Source: Streptomyces coffeae
GTDB lineage: Bacteria; Actinomycetota; Actinomycetes; Streptomycetales; Streptomycetaceae
Length of the DNA: 64,000 nt
Reading direction: 5' to 3'
Assembly: GCF_016741875.1 (NCBI RefSeq)
Contig: NZ_JAERRF010000003.1
Span: 124,001-188,000, forward strand
Positions 34,639-43,658 of the stretch are shown one piece after another (the stretch's first letter is position 1; the number at the start of each line of letters is the position of its first letter). The notes under the pieces were generated by a model. That model saw nothing but the letters and a program-made list of their open reading frames with translations, was not told the DNA's origin and searched no databases. Position numbers and translations under genes: made by a program.

Positions 34639-35303
34639 TGGCCACCGGGTCGATCCTCCGCCTCGCGCGAGCCGCCGTGTTCGCGGCGGTGTGCGTGGTG
34701 GTCACGGCTCTCGGACATGCGCTGATGTCCGGCGGCACACTGCCGGTGTGGTCGGTGGTCTGCGCGTTCGCCGGGACGATGGCGATCGCCTGGTGGCTCG
34801 CCGGACGGGAGCGCGGGGCGCTGGCCGTGACCGGTTCGACGGTGCTCGCCCAATGCGGGCTGCACCTCCTGTTCCTGCTCTCGGAGACGGTGGGCGCGGC
34901 CCCCGCTCACGGCAGCATGCACCACTCCCTGCCGATGCCCGCGCCCATGCACCATGGCGCGGACCCGATGGGCTCGATGGGCTCGGCGGGTTCGGCGGGG
35001 CCGCTGGGGCTGGACTGGCCCTGGCACGGCGGAGCCGGTATGGCCCTCGCCCATCTGCTCGCCACGCTCATCAGCGGAGTGTGGCTGTGGCGCGGTGAGA
35101 CCGCCGCGTTCCGGCTGGGCCGGGCGCTCGCGGCCGCCGTGTTCGTACCGCTGCGCATCGCCCTGCGGATGCTGGGCGCGGGGGCGGCCGAACCGCCCGC
35201 GTGGCCTTCCCGACCCACCGCCGCACGCCGGTTGCGGGGCGCGCTGCTGTGGCATGTGATCCGCCGCAGAGGGCCACCGGGGCATCCGCTCCTCTGCCAC
35301 TGA
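34639..35303 (+). CDS. integral membrane protein, His/Met-rich loop
   Basis: Protein of 221 residues from ATG 34639 with about five helices (RAAVFAAVCVVVTALGHALM first). The middle loop is His/Met/Pro/Gly-rich (HGSMHHSLPMPAPMHHGADP), a composition seen in metal-binding segments, though no defined motif is present. GTG 34578 is an alternative start and would add a twin-arginine-like leader. Weak ribosome sites make the choice uncertain. It precedes the sigma factor gene. Confidence 0.65.
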
Positions 35304-35329
35304 CCGCCCTTCCTCCGCGCGCCCTTCTC

Positions 35330-35384
35330 CCGGAGCGCCGTTGAGTCTTCCGGTGCGCCGCTGAGTCTCCGGAGCGCCGTTGAG
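35330..35384 (+). repeat. three imperfect ~20-bp tandem repeats
   Basis: Units begin CCGG(A/T)GCGCCG(T/C)TGAGTCT at 35330, 35350 and 35369 (the last truncated). They lie in the gap before the sigma factor gene and after the membrane-protein gene. Confidence 0.7.
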
Positions 35385-35549
35385 GGGCGGAGTACCGGCG
35401 CCCGTCCCGGCGCCGGACCGATGCCCCGGTACCGCGGGCTCCGTGCACCTCCCGGCTGCCGTCCGCGCGTTCGCGCGGGACTCCTGGGAGCCGGGCACCG
35501 CCCCCGCATGCCCGCGGACCGTCCACCGCCACCGGAAGGACGTTTGACG

Positions 35550-36131
35550 ATGCCCGCTGCCCCGACCGACGGCGTCGACGCCGTCGAGGACAACAACCAG
35601 CGGGTCACCGCCTGGGCCCTGGCCGCCCGCGACGGTGACCCCGACGCCGTGGAGCGGTTCGTCCGCGCCACCCGCCACGATGTGCGCCGCTTCGTGATCC
35701 GGCTCGGCGCCGATCCGCACGCCGCCGACGACCTCACCCAGGAGACGTACTTGAGAGCGCTGACCGGACTGCCGTCGTTCGCCGGGCGTTCGTCCGCCCG
35801 TACCTGGCTGCTGTCGATCGCCCGCCGCGTGGTCGTCGACCGCTACCGCAACGCCGCCGCCCGCCCCCGGCTGCTGGACACCGACAACTGGCAGGAGGTG
35901 GCCGAACGGGCCCAGCCGGTGGGGCTCCCCGGCTTCGACGAAGGGGTGGCGCTGCTCGATCTGCTGGCCGAACTCGACCCGGCGCGGCGCGAGATGTTCC
36001 TGCTGACGCAGTTGCTGGGGCTGCCGTACGCGGACGCCGCCGAGGCGACCGGCTGCCCCATCGGCACCGTGCGCTCCCGAGTGGCCCGCGCCCGGGAGCA
36101 GATGACCGCGCTGCTGGCGTCCGCGGCCTGA
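35550..36131 (+). CDS. ECF-subfamily RNA polymerase sigma factor
   Basis: Sigma factor of 193 residues from ATG 35550 with GGAAGGA upstream. Region 2 shows DAVERFVRATRHDVRRFVIR, then DDLTQETYLRAL and RTWLLSIARRVVVDRYR (core-binding and -10 contacts). Region 4 is REMFLLTQLLGLPYADAAEATGCPIGTVRSRVARARE (-35 contact). No anti-sigma gene is next to it; the upstream membrane protein is a candidate partner but has no zinc-finger motif. Confidence 0.92.
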   Translation: MPAAPTDGVDAVEDNNQRVTAWALAARDGDPDAVERFVRATRHDVRRFVIRLGADPHAADDLTQETYLRALTGLPSFAGRSSARTWLLSIARRVVVDRYRNAAARPRLLDTDNWQEVAERAQPVGLPGFDEGVALLDLLAELDPARREMFLLTQLLGLPYADAAEATGCPIGTVRSRVARAREQMTALLASAA

Positions 36132-36194
36132 GACCGGGCCCGGTGGGCCGGGCCCCGGTAGCGTGGCTTCATGACCGGGGGAGGGAGCGAGCCG

Positions 36195-36851
36195 ATGATC
36201 CGAGTGCTGCTCGCGGACGACGAGCCGATGATCCGCGCCGGGGTGGCGGCCATCCTCGGCGCGGCCGGGGACATCCATGTGGTCGCCGAGGCCGGGGACG
36301 GCCACGAGGCCGTGGAACTCGCCCTGAAGCACCGCCCGGATCTCTGTCTCCTCGACATCCGGATGCCCCGGCTCGACGGGCTCCGGGCGGCGGCCGAACT
36401 CGGCCGGATGGTGCCCGAATCCGCCGTCGTGATGCTCACGACCTTCTCGGAGGACGAGTACATCGCGAGCGCGCTCGGCTCCGGCGCGGCCGGTTTTGTG
36501 CTCAAGTCCGGCGATCCGCGCGAGCTGATCTCCGGGGTGCGGGCGGTGGCCGAGGGCGGGGCGTATCTCTCCCCCTCCGTGGCGCGGCGGGTCATCAGCC
36601 ATCTGGGGACCGGGCAGTTGGGCAGGCGAGCCACCGCCCGCGCCCGGACCAGGGAGCTGACCGGGCGCGAGCGCGAAGTGCTCGCCCTGGTCGGCTCCGG
36701 GCTGTCCAACGCGGAGATCGCCCGGCGGCTGCATCTGGTCGAGGGCACGGTGAAGGCGTACGTCAGCCAGGTCCTCGCCCGGCTCGGGGTGAAGAACCGG
36801 GTGCAGGCCGCGATCCTGGCGTACGAGGCGGGTCTCGTCCCCGAGGAGTGA
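36195..36851 (+). CDS. NarL-type response regulator
   Basis: Response regulator of 218 residues: receiver with LLADDE, Asp54 in LLDIRMPRLDG, LTTFSEDEY and VLKSGD, then a LuxR-type HTH (LTGREREVLALVGSGLSNAE, ARLGVKNR). ATG 36195 has GGGAGC just upstream. ATG 36171 is also possible because TAGCGT (36159-36164) lies at -10 distance for a leaderless start. Together with the kinase at 37006 it forms a two-component pair separated by a tandem-repeat tract. Confidence 0.92.
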   Translation: MIRVLLADDEPMIRAGVAAILGAAGDIHVVAEAGDGHEAVELALKHRPDLCLLDIRMPRLDGLRAAAELGRMVPESAVVMLTTFSEDEYIASALGSGAAGFVLKSGDPRELISGVRAVAEGGAYLSPSVARRVISHLGTGQLGRRATARARTRELTGREREVLALVGSGLSNAEIARRLHLVEGTVKAYVSQVLARLGVKNRVQAAILAYEAGLVPEE

Positions 36852-36890
36852 CCCGCACCGAGCGCTGCACCCCGCACCGGGCGCGGCGGA

Positions 36891-36944
36891 CCCGGAGAAC
36901 CCGGAGAACCCGGAGAACCCGGAGAACCCGGAGAACCCGGAGAA
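36891..36944 (+). repeat. 9-bp tandem repeat, six copies (CCCGGAGAA)
   Basis: Six perfect copies of CCCGGAGAA followed by a partial copy CCCG. The tract lies between the stop of the response regulator gene and the kinase start. Confidence 0.95.
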
Positions 36945-37005
36945 CCCGCAAGGACCTTACTTTCGTCGGGAGCGCTCCGCGGGGCCGATCGGCGATGCTG
37001 GGCCC

Positions 37006-38598
37006 ATGCTGCGCAGGGGGTTCCGACGGCTCGTACGGGCGCGGGGGCGGGGGTGGGTCTCCCGGCTCCTCGACGCCGCGCTGTGGCTGGCGCTGTGGCT
37101 GCCGCCCGCCTCCGAGGCGGCGCTCTCCCCGTACGGCCGGGCCAAGGTGGTGGCGGCCGCGGCGGCGCCGCTGCTGGCGGCGGCGGTGGCGGTGGGCCGC
37201 CGGTGGCCGCTGACGGCGCTCGGGGCCCCGGTGGCGCTCAGCCTGGCCCTGAGCGCGACGATGTACACCCCGCTGTACTGGCCCGCGCTGGCCGTGTTCG
37301 GCTTCCTCGCCGGATGCCGGACGGCCGCGGCGCGTCCCGTGCTGTGGTTCCTCGGCTCGGTGGCGGTGGCCGGAATTCCGCTGTGTGTGGTGGTCGTACG
37401 GGATCTGTGGGCGTGGACGGGTCTGCTGCTGACCCTGCTGGGCGCCGCCGGACTGCCGTGGCTGCTGGGCCGCTACCGCCGCCAGTACGCCGAACTGGTG
37501 CGGCTGGGCTGGCGGCTGGCCGACCGGATGGAGCGGGAACAGCGGGTCGTCGCCGAGCGCACCCGCTCGCGCGAACGGGCCCGGATCGCGGGCGATATGC
37601 ACGATTCGCTCGGCCACGAGCTGACGCTGATCGCGGTGCGGGCGGCGGCTCTGGAGGTCGACGCCACGCTCGCCCCGCACCAGCAGCGTGCGGCCGGGGA
37701 GCTGCGGGAGGCCGCGGGCACGGCGACCGCGCGGCTGCGGGAGATCATCGGGGTGCTGCGCGCGGACGAGGAGGAGGGGGACCGGCCCGCCACCGCCCCG
37801 TCCGGGGAGAGCGCCGAGACCCTGGTGGAGCGGGCTCGTGCCGCCGGGCTCGATGTCACCCTGGAACGCCGGGGCGAACCGGCCGGGTTGCCGCCGATGG
37901 CCGGACTCGCCGTGCACCGGGTGCTCCAGGAGGGGCTGACGAACGCCGCCAAGCACGCGCCGGGCGCGGCGGTCCGGGTCCGTCTCGTGCGCACCGAGGA
38001 CCCTCCGGCCGTCGCCCTGACCATCGTCAACTCCCCCGCCGCCGCGGCACCGCTGCCGGGTGTGGACTCCGGCGGTTCTGGCCTGGTGGGGCTGGACGAG
38101 CGGGTACGGCTCGCGGGCGGTGTGCTGCGCGCGGGACCGGTCCCGGACGGCGGCTTCGAGCTGGCCGCCGAGCTCCCGGCCACGGCCGCGCCGACGCCGC
38201 GCGCCGCGACCGACGCCTCCCAGCTCACCACCTCCGGGCGGGAGTTGACGCGAGCCCGGCGCCGGGTGCGGCGCCAGCTCACCCAGGCCGTGGTGGCACC
38301 GGTGGCGGCGCTGGCCGGGATCCTGCTGCTGACGTTCCCGGTCAGCGTGGTGAGTTCGTACCTCTCGGTCATGGACCGGAGCACGTATGACCGGCTCGCG
38401 GTGGGCACCCCGCGCGACGATGTCACGCCGCGGCTGCCGCTGTTCACCCGGGACGGGCCGCCCGACGACTCCCCGGCCCCGCCCCGGGGCCAGGACTGCG
38501 CCTACTACAGCACCCGGCTGATGTCCGGCGACGCCTACCGGCTGTGCTTCGCCGGGGACCGGCTGGTGTCCAAGACCGTGGTGAAGAGCGAGTCGTGA
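37006..38598 (+). CDS. sensor histidine kinase with C-terminal extracytoplasmic extension
   Basis: Kinase of 530 residues, larger than usual. Residues 20-155 hold about five membrane helices. The HisKA_3 helix has RIAGDMHDSLGHELTLI (His199), the ATPase has an N box (LQEGLTNAAKHA) and a compact end (GLVGLDERVRLAGG). After the kinase there is an extra transmembrane segment near residues 425-450 (VVAPVAALAGILLLTFPVSVV) and about 75 residues likely outside the cell, with two Cys in QDCAYYSTRLMSGDAYRLCF. The exterior tail could sense a ligand or redox state. Confidence 0.9.
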   Translation: MLRRGFRRLVRARGRGWVSRLLDAALWLALWLPPASEAALSPYGRAKVVAAAAAPLLAAAVAVGRRWPLTALGAPVALSLALSATMYTPLYWPALAVFGFLAGCRTAAARPVLWFLGSVAVAGIPLCVVVVRDLWAWTGLLLTLLGAAGLPWLLGRYRRQYAELVRLGWRLADRMEREQRVVAERTRSRERARIAGDMHDSLGHELTLIAVRAAALEVDATLAPHQQRAAGELREAAGTATARLREIIGVLRADEEEGDRPATAPSGESAETLVERARAAGLDVTLERRGEPAGLPPMAGLAVHRVLQEGLTNAAKHAPGAAVRVRLVRTEDPPAVALTIVNSPAAAAPLPGVDSGGSGLVGLDERVRLAGGVLRAGPVPDGGFELAAELPATAAPTPRAATDASQLTTSGRELTRARRRVRRQLTQAVVAPVAALAGILLLTFPVSVVSSYLSVMDRSTYDRLAVGTPRDDVTPRLPLFTRDGPPDDSPAPPRGQDCAYYSTRLMSGDAYRLCFAGDRLVSKTVVKSES

Positions 38599-38631
38599 GC
38601 GGCGCCCACGACGGGGCGCCGCGCCGAGCGC

Positions 38632-39532
38632 TCAGCCGGCCATCAGCCGCGTCAGCTCCTCCGCCACCGCCCGCGCCGCCGGGCTGGTCCAGCGGCGGCG
38701 GTGCCGGGTGAGCTGTACCGGGACCGGCGGTACGACGGGTGCGTGGACCTCGGCCAACGCGCCCTCGGCGAGCTGCCGTTCAACCGTGGCGCGGGGCAGG
38801 AGGGTCAGCCCGAGACCGGCGGCCACACAGGAGCGCGCGGCCTCGATACTGCCGAAGCGGGTGAGCCGGGGCGCCGGGCCGGGCAGCGCCATCAGGGTGC
38901 GGACGAGCTGGTCGCTGTAGGAACACCCCTGCTCATGGACGAAGAAGCTCTCCCCGGCCAGTTCCTCCCAGCCCACCTCGCGCCCGGCCAGTGGATGATC
39001 CGGGGCGGCCAGACAGACCAGGGGTTCGCGGGTGATCGGGCGGGCGGTGAGCTCGGGGTCGGTCACCTCCGGCTCCAGCAGCAGCACCAAGGTCCAGCCG
39101 CCCCGAGCGCAGCCCCTCCACGGCCGCGTTGGTGCCCACCGCGTGGAGTTCGAGGTCGATCCCGGGGTGACCGCGGCGCAGTGCGGCGATGACCCCGGGG
39201 AGCCGGGACGCGCACAGGGACTCGCCCGCGCCCAGGGCGACCCGGCCCTCCACCGCGCCGTCCGCGGCGGCGTCGCTCCCGGCCGCGGCGACCGCCCGCA
39301 GCCGGGCCTCGGCCTCGAGGACCTCCTCGGCCTCCTCGAGCAGACGGCGGCCGGTGCTGGTCGGAAGGGTTCCGGAGGGCAGCCGGTCGAAGAGACGGGT
39401 GCCCAACTCCCGCTCCAGCGTGCGGATCTGGACCGTCACGGTGGACTGGGCGAGATGGAGTTCGGCGGCGGTGGCGGTGAAGCTCCCGGTCCTCGCCAGG
39501 GCCGCGAACGTCCGCAGGAGTCGGGTGTCCAC
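38632..39532 (-). pseudogene. LysR-family regulator broken by a frameshift
   Basis: The N-terminal part (MDTRLLRTFAALARTGSFTA, HTH to residue 60) reads normally to GLRSGRLDL near 39095. The rest of the effector-binding domain (VLLLEPEVTDPELTARPITR to the C-terminus at 38632) continues in another frame. Removing one A of the pair at 39089-39090 restores a normal LysR protein of about 300 residues. It faces a PhzF-type gene, as LysR regulators usually do. Either a recent mutation or a sequencing error. Confidence 0.8.
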
Positions 39533-39616
39533 GGATCCAGGCTATCGGGATTTTCGATGGCAGTCAGCGAAAGGAATCGTTGGACGCGATGGAGGTGGGG
39601 CGCGACCATGGTTCCC

Positions 39617-40492
39617 ATGACGACCGCACCGCTGAACGACACCGATGTGCTGCGCTACTCCGCCTTCACCACCGACCCCTCGGGCGGCAACCCCGCCGGG
39701 GTGGTCCTCGACGCCCGCGCGCTCGACGACGCCGAGATGACCGCTGTCGCCGCCCGGCTCGGCTACTCCGAGACCGCGTTCCTCACCGAGCGGGACGAGG
39801 CCGCGCGCCGCTACCGGCTGCGGTTCTTCAGCCCGCGCGCGGAGGTGGCGTTCTGCGGCCATGCCACCGTGGCCACGTCCGTGGCCCTCGCCGAGCGCGA
39901 CGGCCCCGGCGAGCTGGTCTTCGACACGGCCTCGGGGGAGATCCGGGTGCACACGGCGACGGACGGCGACGGACCGCCGCGCGCCACCCTCACCAGCGTG
40001 CCCACCCGGTCCCGCCCGGCCGAGGACACCGAGCTGGAGGAAGCCCTGACGGCCCTGGGCTGGTCCCGGGCCGACCTCGACCCGGCGCTGCCCCCGCACG
40101 TCTCCTTCGCGGGCAACGACCACCTCGTCCTCGCGGTCGCCACCCGGGAGCGACTGGCCGCTCTCGACTACGACTTCGCCGCCCTGGAGGAGCTGATGAC
40201 CCGGCGCGGCTGGACCACTGTGCACCTGGTGTGGCGGGAGGGCCCGGACCGCTTCGACTTCCACGCCCGCGATCCGTTCCCGGTGGGCGGGGTGGTCGAG
40301 GACCCGGCCACCGGTGCCGCGGCCGCCGCCTTCGGCGGGTATCTGCGGACGCTGGGCCTGATCACGGAGGAGACGCGGGTGCGGATCCGCCAGGGCGAGG
40401 ACATGGGCCGCCCCAGCGACCTGCTCGTCGAGGTCGCGCCCGACGACGCCCGGGTCCGTGTCAGCGGCCGGGCCGTCCCGATCCCCTCCTGA
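39617..40492 (+). CDS. PhzF-family isomerase/epimerase-like protein
   Basis: Protein of 291 residues with the PhzF double hot-dog fold. LRYSAFTTDPSGGNPAGVVLD, then the active-site Glu in GYSETAFL, FCGHATVATSVAL, and DPATGAAAAAFGGYL in the second half. Family members catalyse isomerisations, for example trans-2,3-dihydro-3-hydroxyanthranilate in phenazine synthesis, but most, including this isolated copy, have unknown substrates. No phenazine genes are nearby. ATG 39617 (MTTAPLN) was preferred over 39608. Confidence 0.9.
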   Translation: MTTAPLNDTDVLRYSAFTTDPSGGNPAGVVLDARALDDAEMTAVAARLGYSETAFLTERDEAARRYRLRFFSPRAEVAFCGHATVATSVALAERDGPGELVFDTASGEIRVHTATDGDGPPRATLTSVPTRSRPAEDTELEEALTALGWSRADLDPALPPHVSFAGNDHLVLAVATRERLAALDYDFAALEELMTRRGWTTVHLVWREGPDRFDFHARDPFPVGGVVEDPATGAAAAAFGGYLRTLGLITEETRVRIRQGEDMGRPSDLLVEVAPDDARVRVSGRAVPIPS

Positions 40493-40690
40493 GCGACGGC
40501 AGGGCCGGACGGGGACCAGGACCCGTCGTCAAACGGGCTCCCCCAGCCCCGCCCCCGCCGCCGCGCGGCCCCGCGTACGTACAGCAGCGCGGCAGCCGTC
40601 ACCACCAGCGGCCACAGCAGATACCGGCCGGACATCACCAGCAGGAACACCACCCCGACGATCGCCGCGAACGCCGCTGTACGCCCCTTG

Positions 40691-40832
40691 CTGCGGCGCG
40701 GCAGCCGGCTTCGGTTCGGCGGCCGATCTCCGCCACCACTTCGTCCGGACGACCGGGGTCTCCCCGCACTCCTACCGCCAGGTCTTCCGCCATCGCGCGG
40801 CGGGGCGCGGAGAAGGCGCTCAGGCCGGATAG
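40691..40832 (+). pseudogene. AraC/GlxA-family regulator C-terminal remnant
   Basis: An open frame encodes CGAAAGFGSAADLRHHFVR then TTGVSPHSYRQVFR, the second helix-turn-helix of AraC-type regulators, and stops at TAG 40830-40832. The rest of the regulator is missing. On the opposite strand just upstream (about 40530-40690), a frame without a usable start encodes a single transmembrane segment (SGRYLLWPLVVTAAALLYVR) that looks like another remnant. The junction suggests a deletion. The fragment overlaps the end of modC. Confidence 0.7.
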
Positions 40833-41923
40833 GCGTGGGTCTGGGCGGCCTTGAGGGTGGCCCAGACGGTACGGCCCGGCTGGAGGCCGAGTTCGGCGAC
40901 GGCCACGGTGGTCAGATCGGCGAGCAGCGGCAGTTCACCGGTGAGCTCCACCCGGATCTGGTCGCCGTGCGACTCCAGACCGGTGACCTCGGCCCGCCAG
41001 ACGTTGCGCGCGCTGGTGTCGGGGCGGTCGCGGTGCAGGGTGACGGCCGAGGGCGGGAAGGCGACGAAGACCGGTCCGGTGAGGTCCTCGGTGGTGGTGA
41101 TGGCCGTACCGCCGTCCAGCGTCACGGTGTGGCCGTCGGCCCGCCCCTGGTAGAGGTTGAGCCCGACCAGGCTGGCGATGTAGTCGGTGCGCGGACGGCG
41201 GGAGACCTCCGCCGGGGTGCCCTCCTGCACCACGCGCCCGTGTTCGACGACCACCAGCCGGTCGGCGAGCACCATGGCGTCCAGCGGGTCATGGGTGACC
41301 AGGACCGCCACCGCCTCGAAGTCGGCGAGATGGCGACGGAGCTGGGCGCGGATGCCGAGGCGGGTCCGGGCGTCCAGCGCGGCCAGCGGTTCGTCGAGGA
41401 GCAGCAGCCGGGGCCGGGTGGCCAGCGCGCGGGCGAGCGCGACCCGTTGGGCCTGGCCGCCGGAGAGTCTGCGGGGTTTGGCGCCGGTGTGCGCCTCCAG
41501 GCCCATCCGGGCCAGCCAGTCGGCGGCCTCGGCGCGGGCCTCAGCCTTGGACAGACCGTGGCAGCGGGGGCCGAAGGCCACGTTGTCGAGTGCGGTGAGA
41601 TGCGGGAAGAGCAGATAGTCCTGGAAGACCACACCTACCGGGCGGACTTCGGGCGGGGTGGCGATCCGCCGCTCCGGATCCTCCAGCGCCCGGCCGTCCA
41701 GCCGCAGCGATCCGGCGGTGAGCGGGGTGAGCCCGGCGAGGGCGCGCAGCGCGGTGGTCTTGCCCGCGCCGTTGGGGCCGAGCAGGGCCACCACCTCACC
41801 GGGGGCGGCGGCCAGCCGCAGATCCAGCCGGAAGTCGCCGCGGGCGACGACGAGATGGGCGTCGAGCCCTTCGGCGGTGGTCTGCCGCACGGCGGGCGGG
41901 GTATGGGTGGGCCGGGTGCTCAT
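40820..41923 (-). CDS. modC: molybdate ABC transporter ATP-binding protein
   Basis: ATPase of 367 residues for high-affinity molybdate uptake. Walker A GPNGAGKTTALRAL, Q loop in VFQDYLLFPHLT, signature LSGGQAQRVALARAL, Walker B LLLLDEPLAALD and the switch His in VTHDPLDAM. A C-terminal TOBE-like part from residue 285 fits ModC (VWRAEVTGLESHGDQIRVEL). Its ATG overlaps the modB stop by 4 bp (ATGA). Confidence 0.9.
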   Translation of the reverse strand: MSTRPTHTPPAVRQTTAEGLDAHLVVARGDFRLDLRLAAAPGEVVALLGPNGAGKTTALRALAGLTPLTAGSLRLDGRALEDPERRIATPPEVRPVGVVFQDYLLFPHLTALDNVAFGPRCHGLSKAEARAEAADWLARMGLEAHTGAKPRRLSGGQAQRVALARALATRPRLLLLDEPLAALDARTRLGIRAQLRRHLADFEAVAVLVTHDPLDAMVLADRLVVVEHGRVVQEGTPAEVSRRPRTDYIASLVGLNLYQGRADGHTVTLDGGTAITTTEDLTGPVFVAFPPSAVTLHRDRPDTSARNVWRAEVTGLESHGDQIRVELTGELPLLADLTTVAVAELGLQPGRTVWATLKAAQTHAYPA

Positions 41924-42780
41924 GAGGCGGCCATCCAGCGGTCGCGCAGCCCGGCCAGGACGGCAATGGAGACGGCGAGCAGCACCAGGCTGAGCGCGAT
42001 GGCCGCGGCCGGGTCGCTCTGGAGCGCGAGATAGACCGACAGCGGCATCGTCTGCGTACGCCCGGGGAAGTTGCCCGCGAAGGTGATGGTGGCACCGAAC
42101 TCGCCGAGCGCCCGCGCCCAGGCGAGTACGGCCCCGGCTGCCACGCCCGGCGCGATCAGCGGCAGGGTGACGCGCCGGAAGGCGGTGAAACGGGAGGCGC
42201 CGAGGGTGGTGGCGGCCTCCTCGTAGCGGGGGTCGGCGGCGCGCAGGGTGCCCTCGACGCTGATGACGAGGAACGGCATCGCCACGAACGCCTCGGCGAC
42301 CACCACCCCGGTGGTGGTGAACGGCAGGGTGACGCCGAACGCGGAGTCCAGCCAGCGGCCGACGACGCCGTTGCGGCCCAGCGCCAGCAGCAGCGCCACA
42401 CCGCCGACGACGGGCGGCAGCACCAGCGGCAGCGTCACCAGCGCGCGCACCAGACCGCGGCCGGGGAAGCGGACACGGGCCAGCACCCAGGCCAGGGGGA
42501 CGCCCAGGACCAGCGCCACGGCGGTCGCGGCGGTGGCGCTGATCAGCGACAACCGCAGCGCCTCCCAGACCGCGGCGCTGGTCAGCTGCTCGGGCAGATC
42601 CCGCCAGGGCGCCCGGAGCAGCAGTGCCACCAGCGGCAGCACCAGGAAGGCGAGGCCGCCGAGCGCGGGCAGCAGCAGCGGCACCGGGACCCCGCCCCGG
42701 GTACGGCGGACCGTACGCCGGGGCCGCGGCCCGCCGCTGAGCCGCTCGGCGGCCTCGTCGGTGGTTCCCGTGGCGGTCAC
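41920..42780 (-). CDS. modB: molybdate ABC transporter permease
   Basis: Permease of 286 residues with five to six helices. The binding-protein-dependent transport motif EAATTLGASRFTAFRRVTLPL followed by GVAAGAVLAWARALGEFGATI is typical of ModB. GTG 42780 overlaps the modA stop (GTGA). The N-terminal 40 residues are hydrophilic. Confidence 0.9.
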   Translation of the reverse strand: MTATGTTDEAAERLSGGPRPRRTVRRTRGGVPVPLLLPALGGLAFLVLPLVALLLRAPWRDLPEQLTSAAVWEALRLSLISATAATAVALVLGVPLAWVLARVRFPGRGLVRALVTLPLVLPPVVGGVALLLALGRNGVVGRWLDSAFGVTLPFTTTGVVVAEAFVAMPFLVISVEGTLRAADPRYEEAATTLGASRFTAFRRVTLPLIAPGVAAGAVLAWARALGEFGATITFAGNFPGRTQTMPLSVYLALQSDPAAAIALSLVLLAVSIAVLAGLRDRWMAAS

Positions 42781-43595
42781 GGCTTGAGGAAGCCCGCCTC
42801 GCCCAGCACCTTCTGGCCCTGCGCGGACTTCACCAGGTCGATGAAGGCACTGGCCGTCTTGGCGTTCGGCGCGTTCTTCAGCAGCACGATCGGGTAGTCG
42901 TTGATCGCCTTCGCCGACTCCGGGAACTCCACCCCGGCCACCTTGCCGCTCGCGGCCTTCACATCGGTCTTGTAGACCACGGAGGCGTCCACCTCCTTCA
43001 ACTCCACCTTGGTCAGGGCGCCTTTGACGTCCTGCTCGTAGGAGACGGGGGTGAGCTTGAGGTGGGCGGCGTCCAGTGCCTTCTGCGCGGCGGCGCCGCA
43101 CGGCACCTCCTTGGCGCACAGCGCCACCTTCGTCCCGGACCGGGTGAGGTCCTTCAGGCTCTTGATCTTGTCCGGGTTGCCCGGAAGGGTCGCGATCTCC
43201 AACTGGTTGCGGACGAAGGTGGCCGGAGCGCCCTTGGCGTCCTGGTGATCGGTGACGATCTTCATCGTCTTCGGGCTCGCGGCGGCGAACACATCGGCGG
43301 GCGCGCCGGAGGTGATGCTCGCCGCGAGGGCGTCGCTGCCACCGAAGTTGAACGTCACCTTGGTGCCGGGGTGCCGCTCCTCGAAGGTCTTGCCGAGCGT
43401 GTGAAAGCTCTCCTTCAGCGAGGCCGCCGCGAAGACCGTCACCGTGCCGGACAGCTTCTCGGACGAGGAGCCGGAGTGCGCCTTCTTCGAGCTGTCATCG
43501 GAGTCGTCCGAGGAACAGGCGCTGAGCGTCAGGGCCGCCACGGCGAGGCCGCCGACCACGCGCAGGGCACGACGGGATGCGGAACGGGTGGTCAC
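42777..43595 (-). CDS. modA: molybdate-binding lipoprotein
   Basis: Periplasmic-type substrate-binding lipoprotein of 272 residues. GTG 43595 follows GGGAG. Lipobox LTLSAC (Cys near 27), then a Ser/Asp-rich linker. The family core is plain: VFAAASLKESFHTLGKTFEE, FNFGGSDALAASITSGAPADVFAAA, and DASVVYKTDVKAA. First gene of the modABC unit; 63 bp downstream of mop. Confidence 0.92.
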   Translation of the reverse strand: MTTRSASRRALRVVGGLAVAALTLSACSSDDSDDSSKKAHSGSSSEKLSGTVTVFAAASLKESFHTLGKTFEERHPGTKVTFNFGGSDALAASITSGAPADVFAAASPKTMKIVTDHQDAKGAPATFVRNQLEIATLPGNPDKIKSLKDLTRSGTKVALCAKEVPCGAAAQKALDAAHLKLTPVSYEQDVKGALTKVELKEVDASVVYKTDVKAASGKVAGVEFPESAKAINDYPIVLLKNAPNAKTASAFIDLVKSAQGQKVLGEAGFLKP

Positions 43596-43658
43596 AGGGT
43601 CTCTCCCTCTCTGCCGCACCGGGCGCGGACAGTCACCGTCCGGCCACGGCGCGCGGGT

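Noticed and set aside
34467..36734. A 755-codon minus-strand frame
   Set aside because: It runs antisense to three well-supported genes and is Arg/Gly/Pro-rich with no domain; it is a high-GC shadow.
36891..36944. CRISPR array
   Set aside because: The repeat is 9 bp with no spacers and no cas genes; it is a simple tandem repeat.
39617..40492. Phenazine biosynthesis cluster
   Set aside because: Only a single PhzF-like gene; no phenazine pathway genes nearby.
40820..43595. Sulfate rather than molybdate ABC transporter
   Set aside because: The ModA-type binding protein and the adjacent TOBE/Mop regulator favour molybdate.
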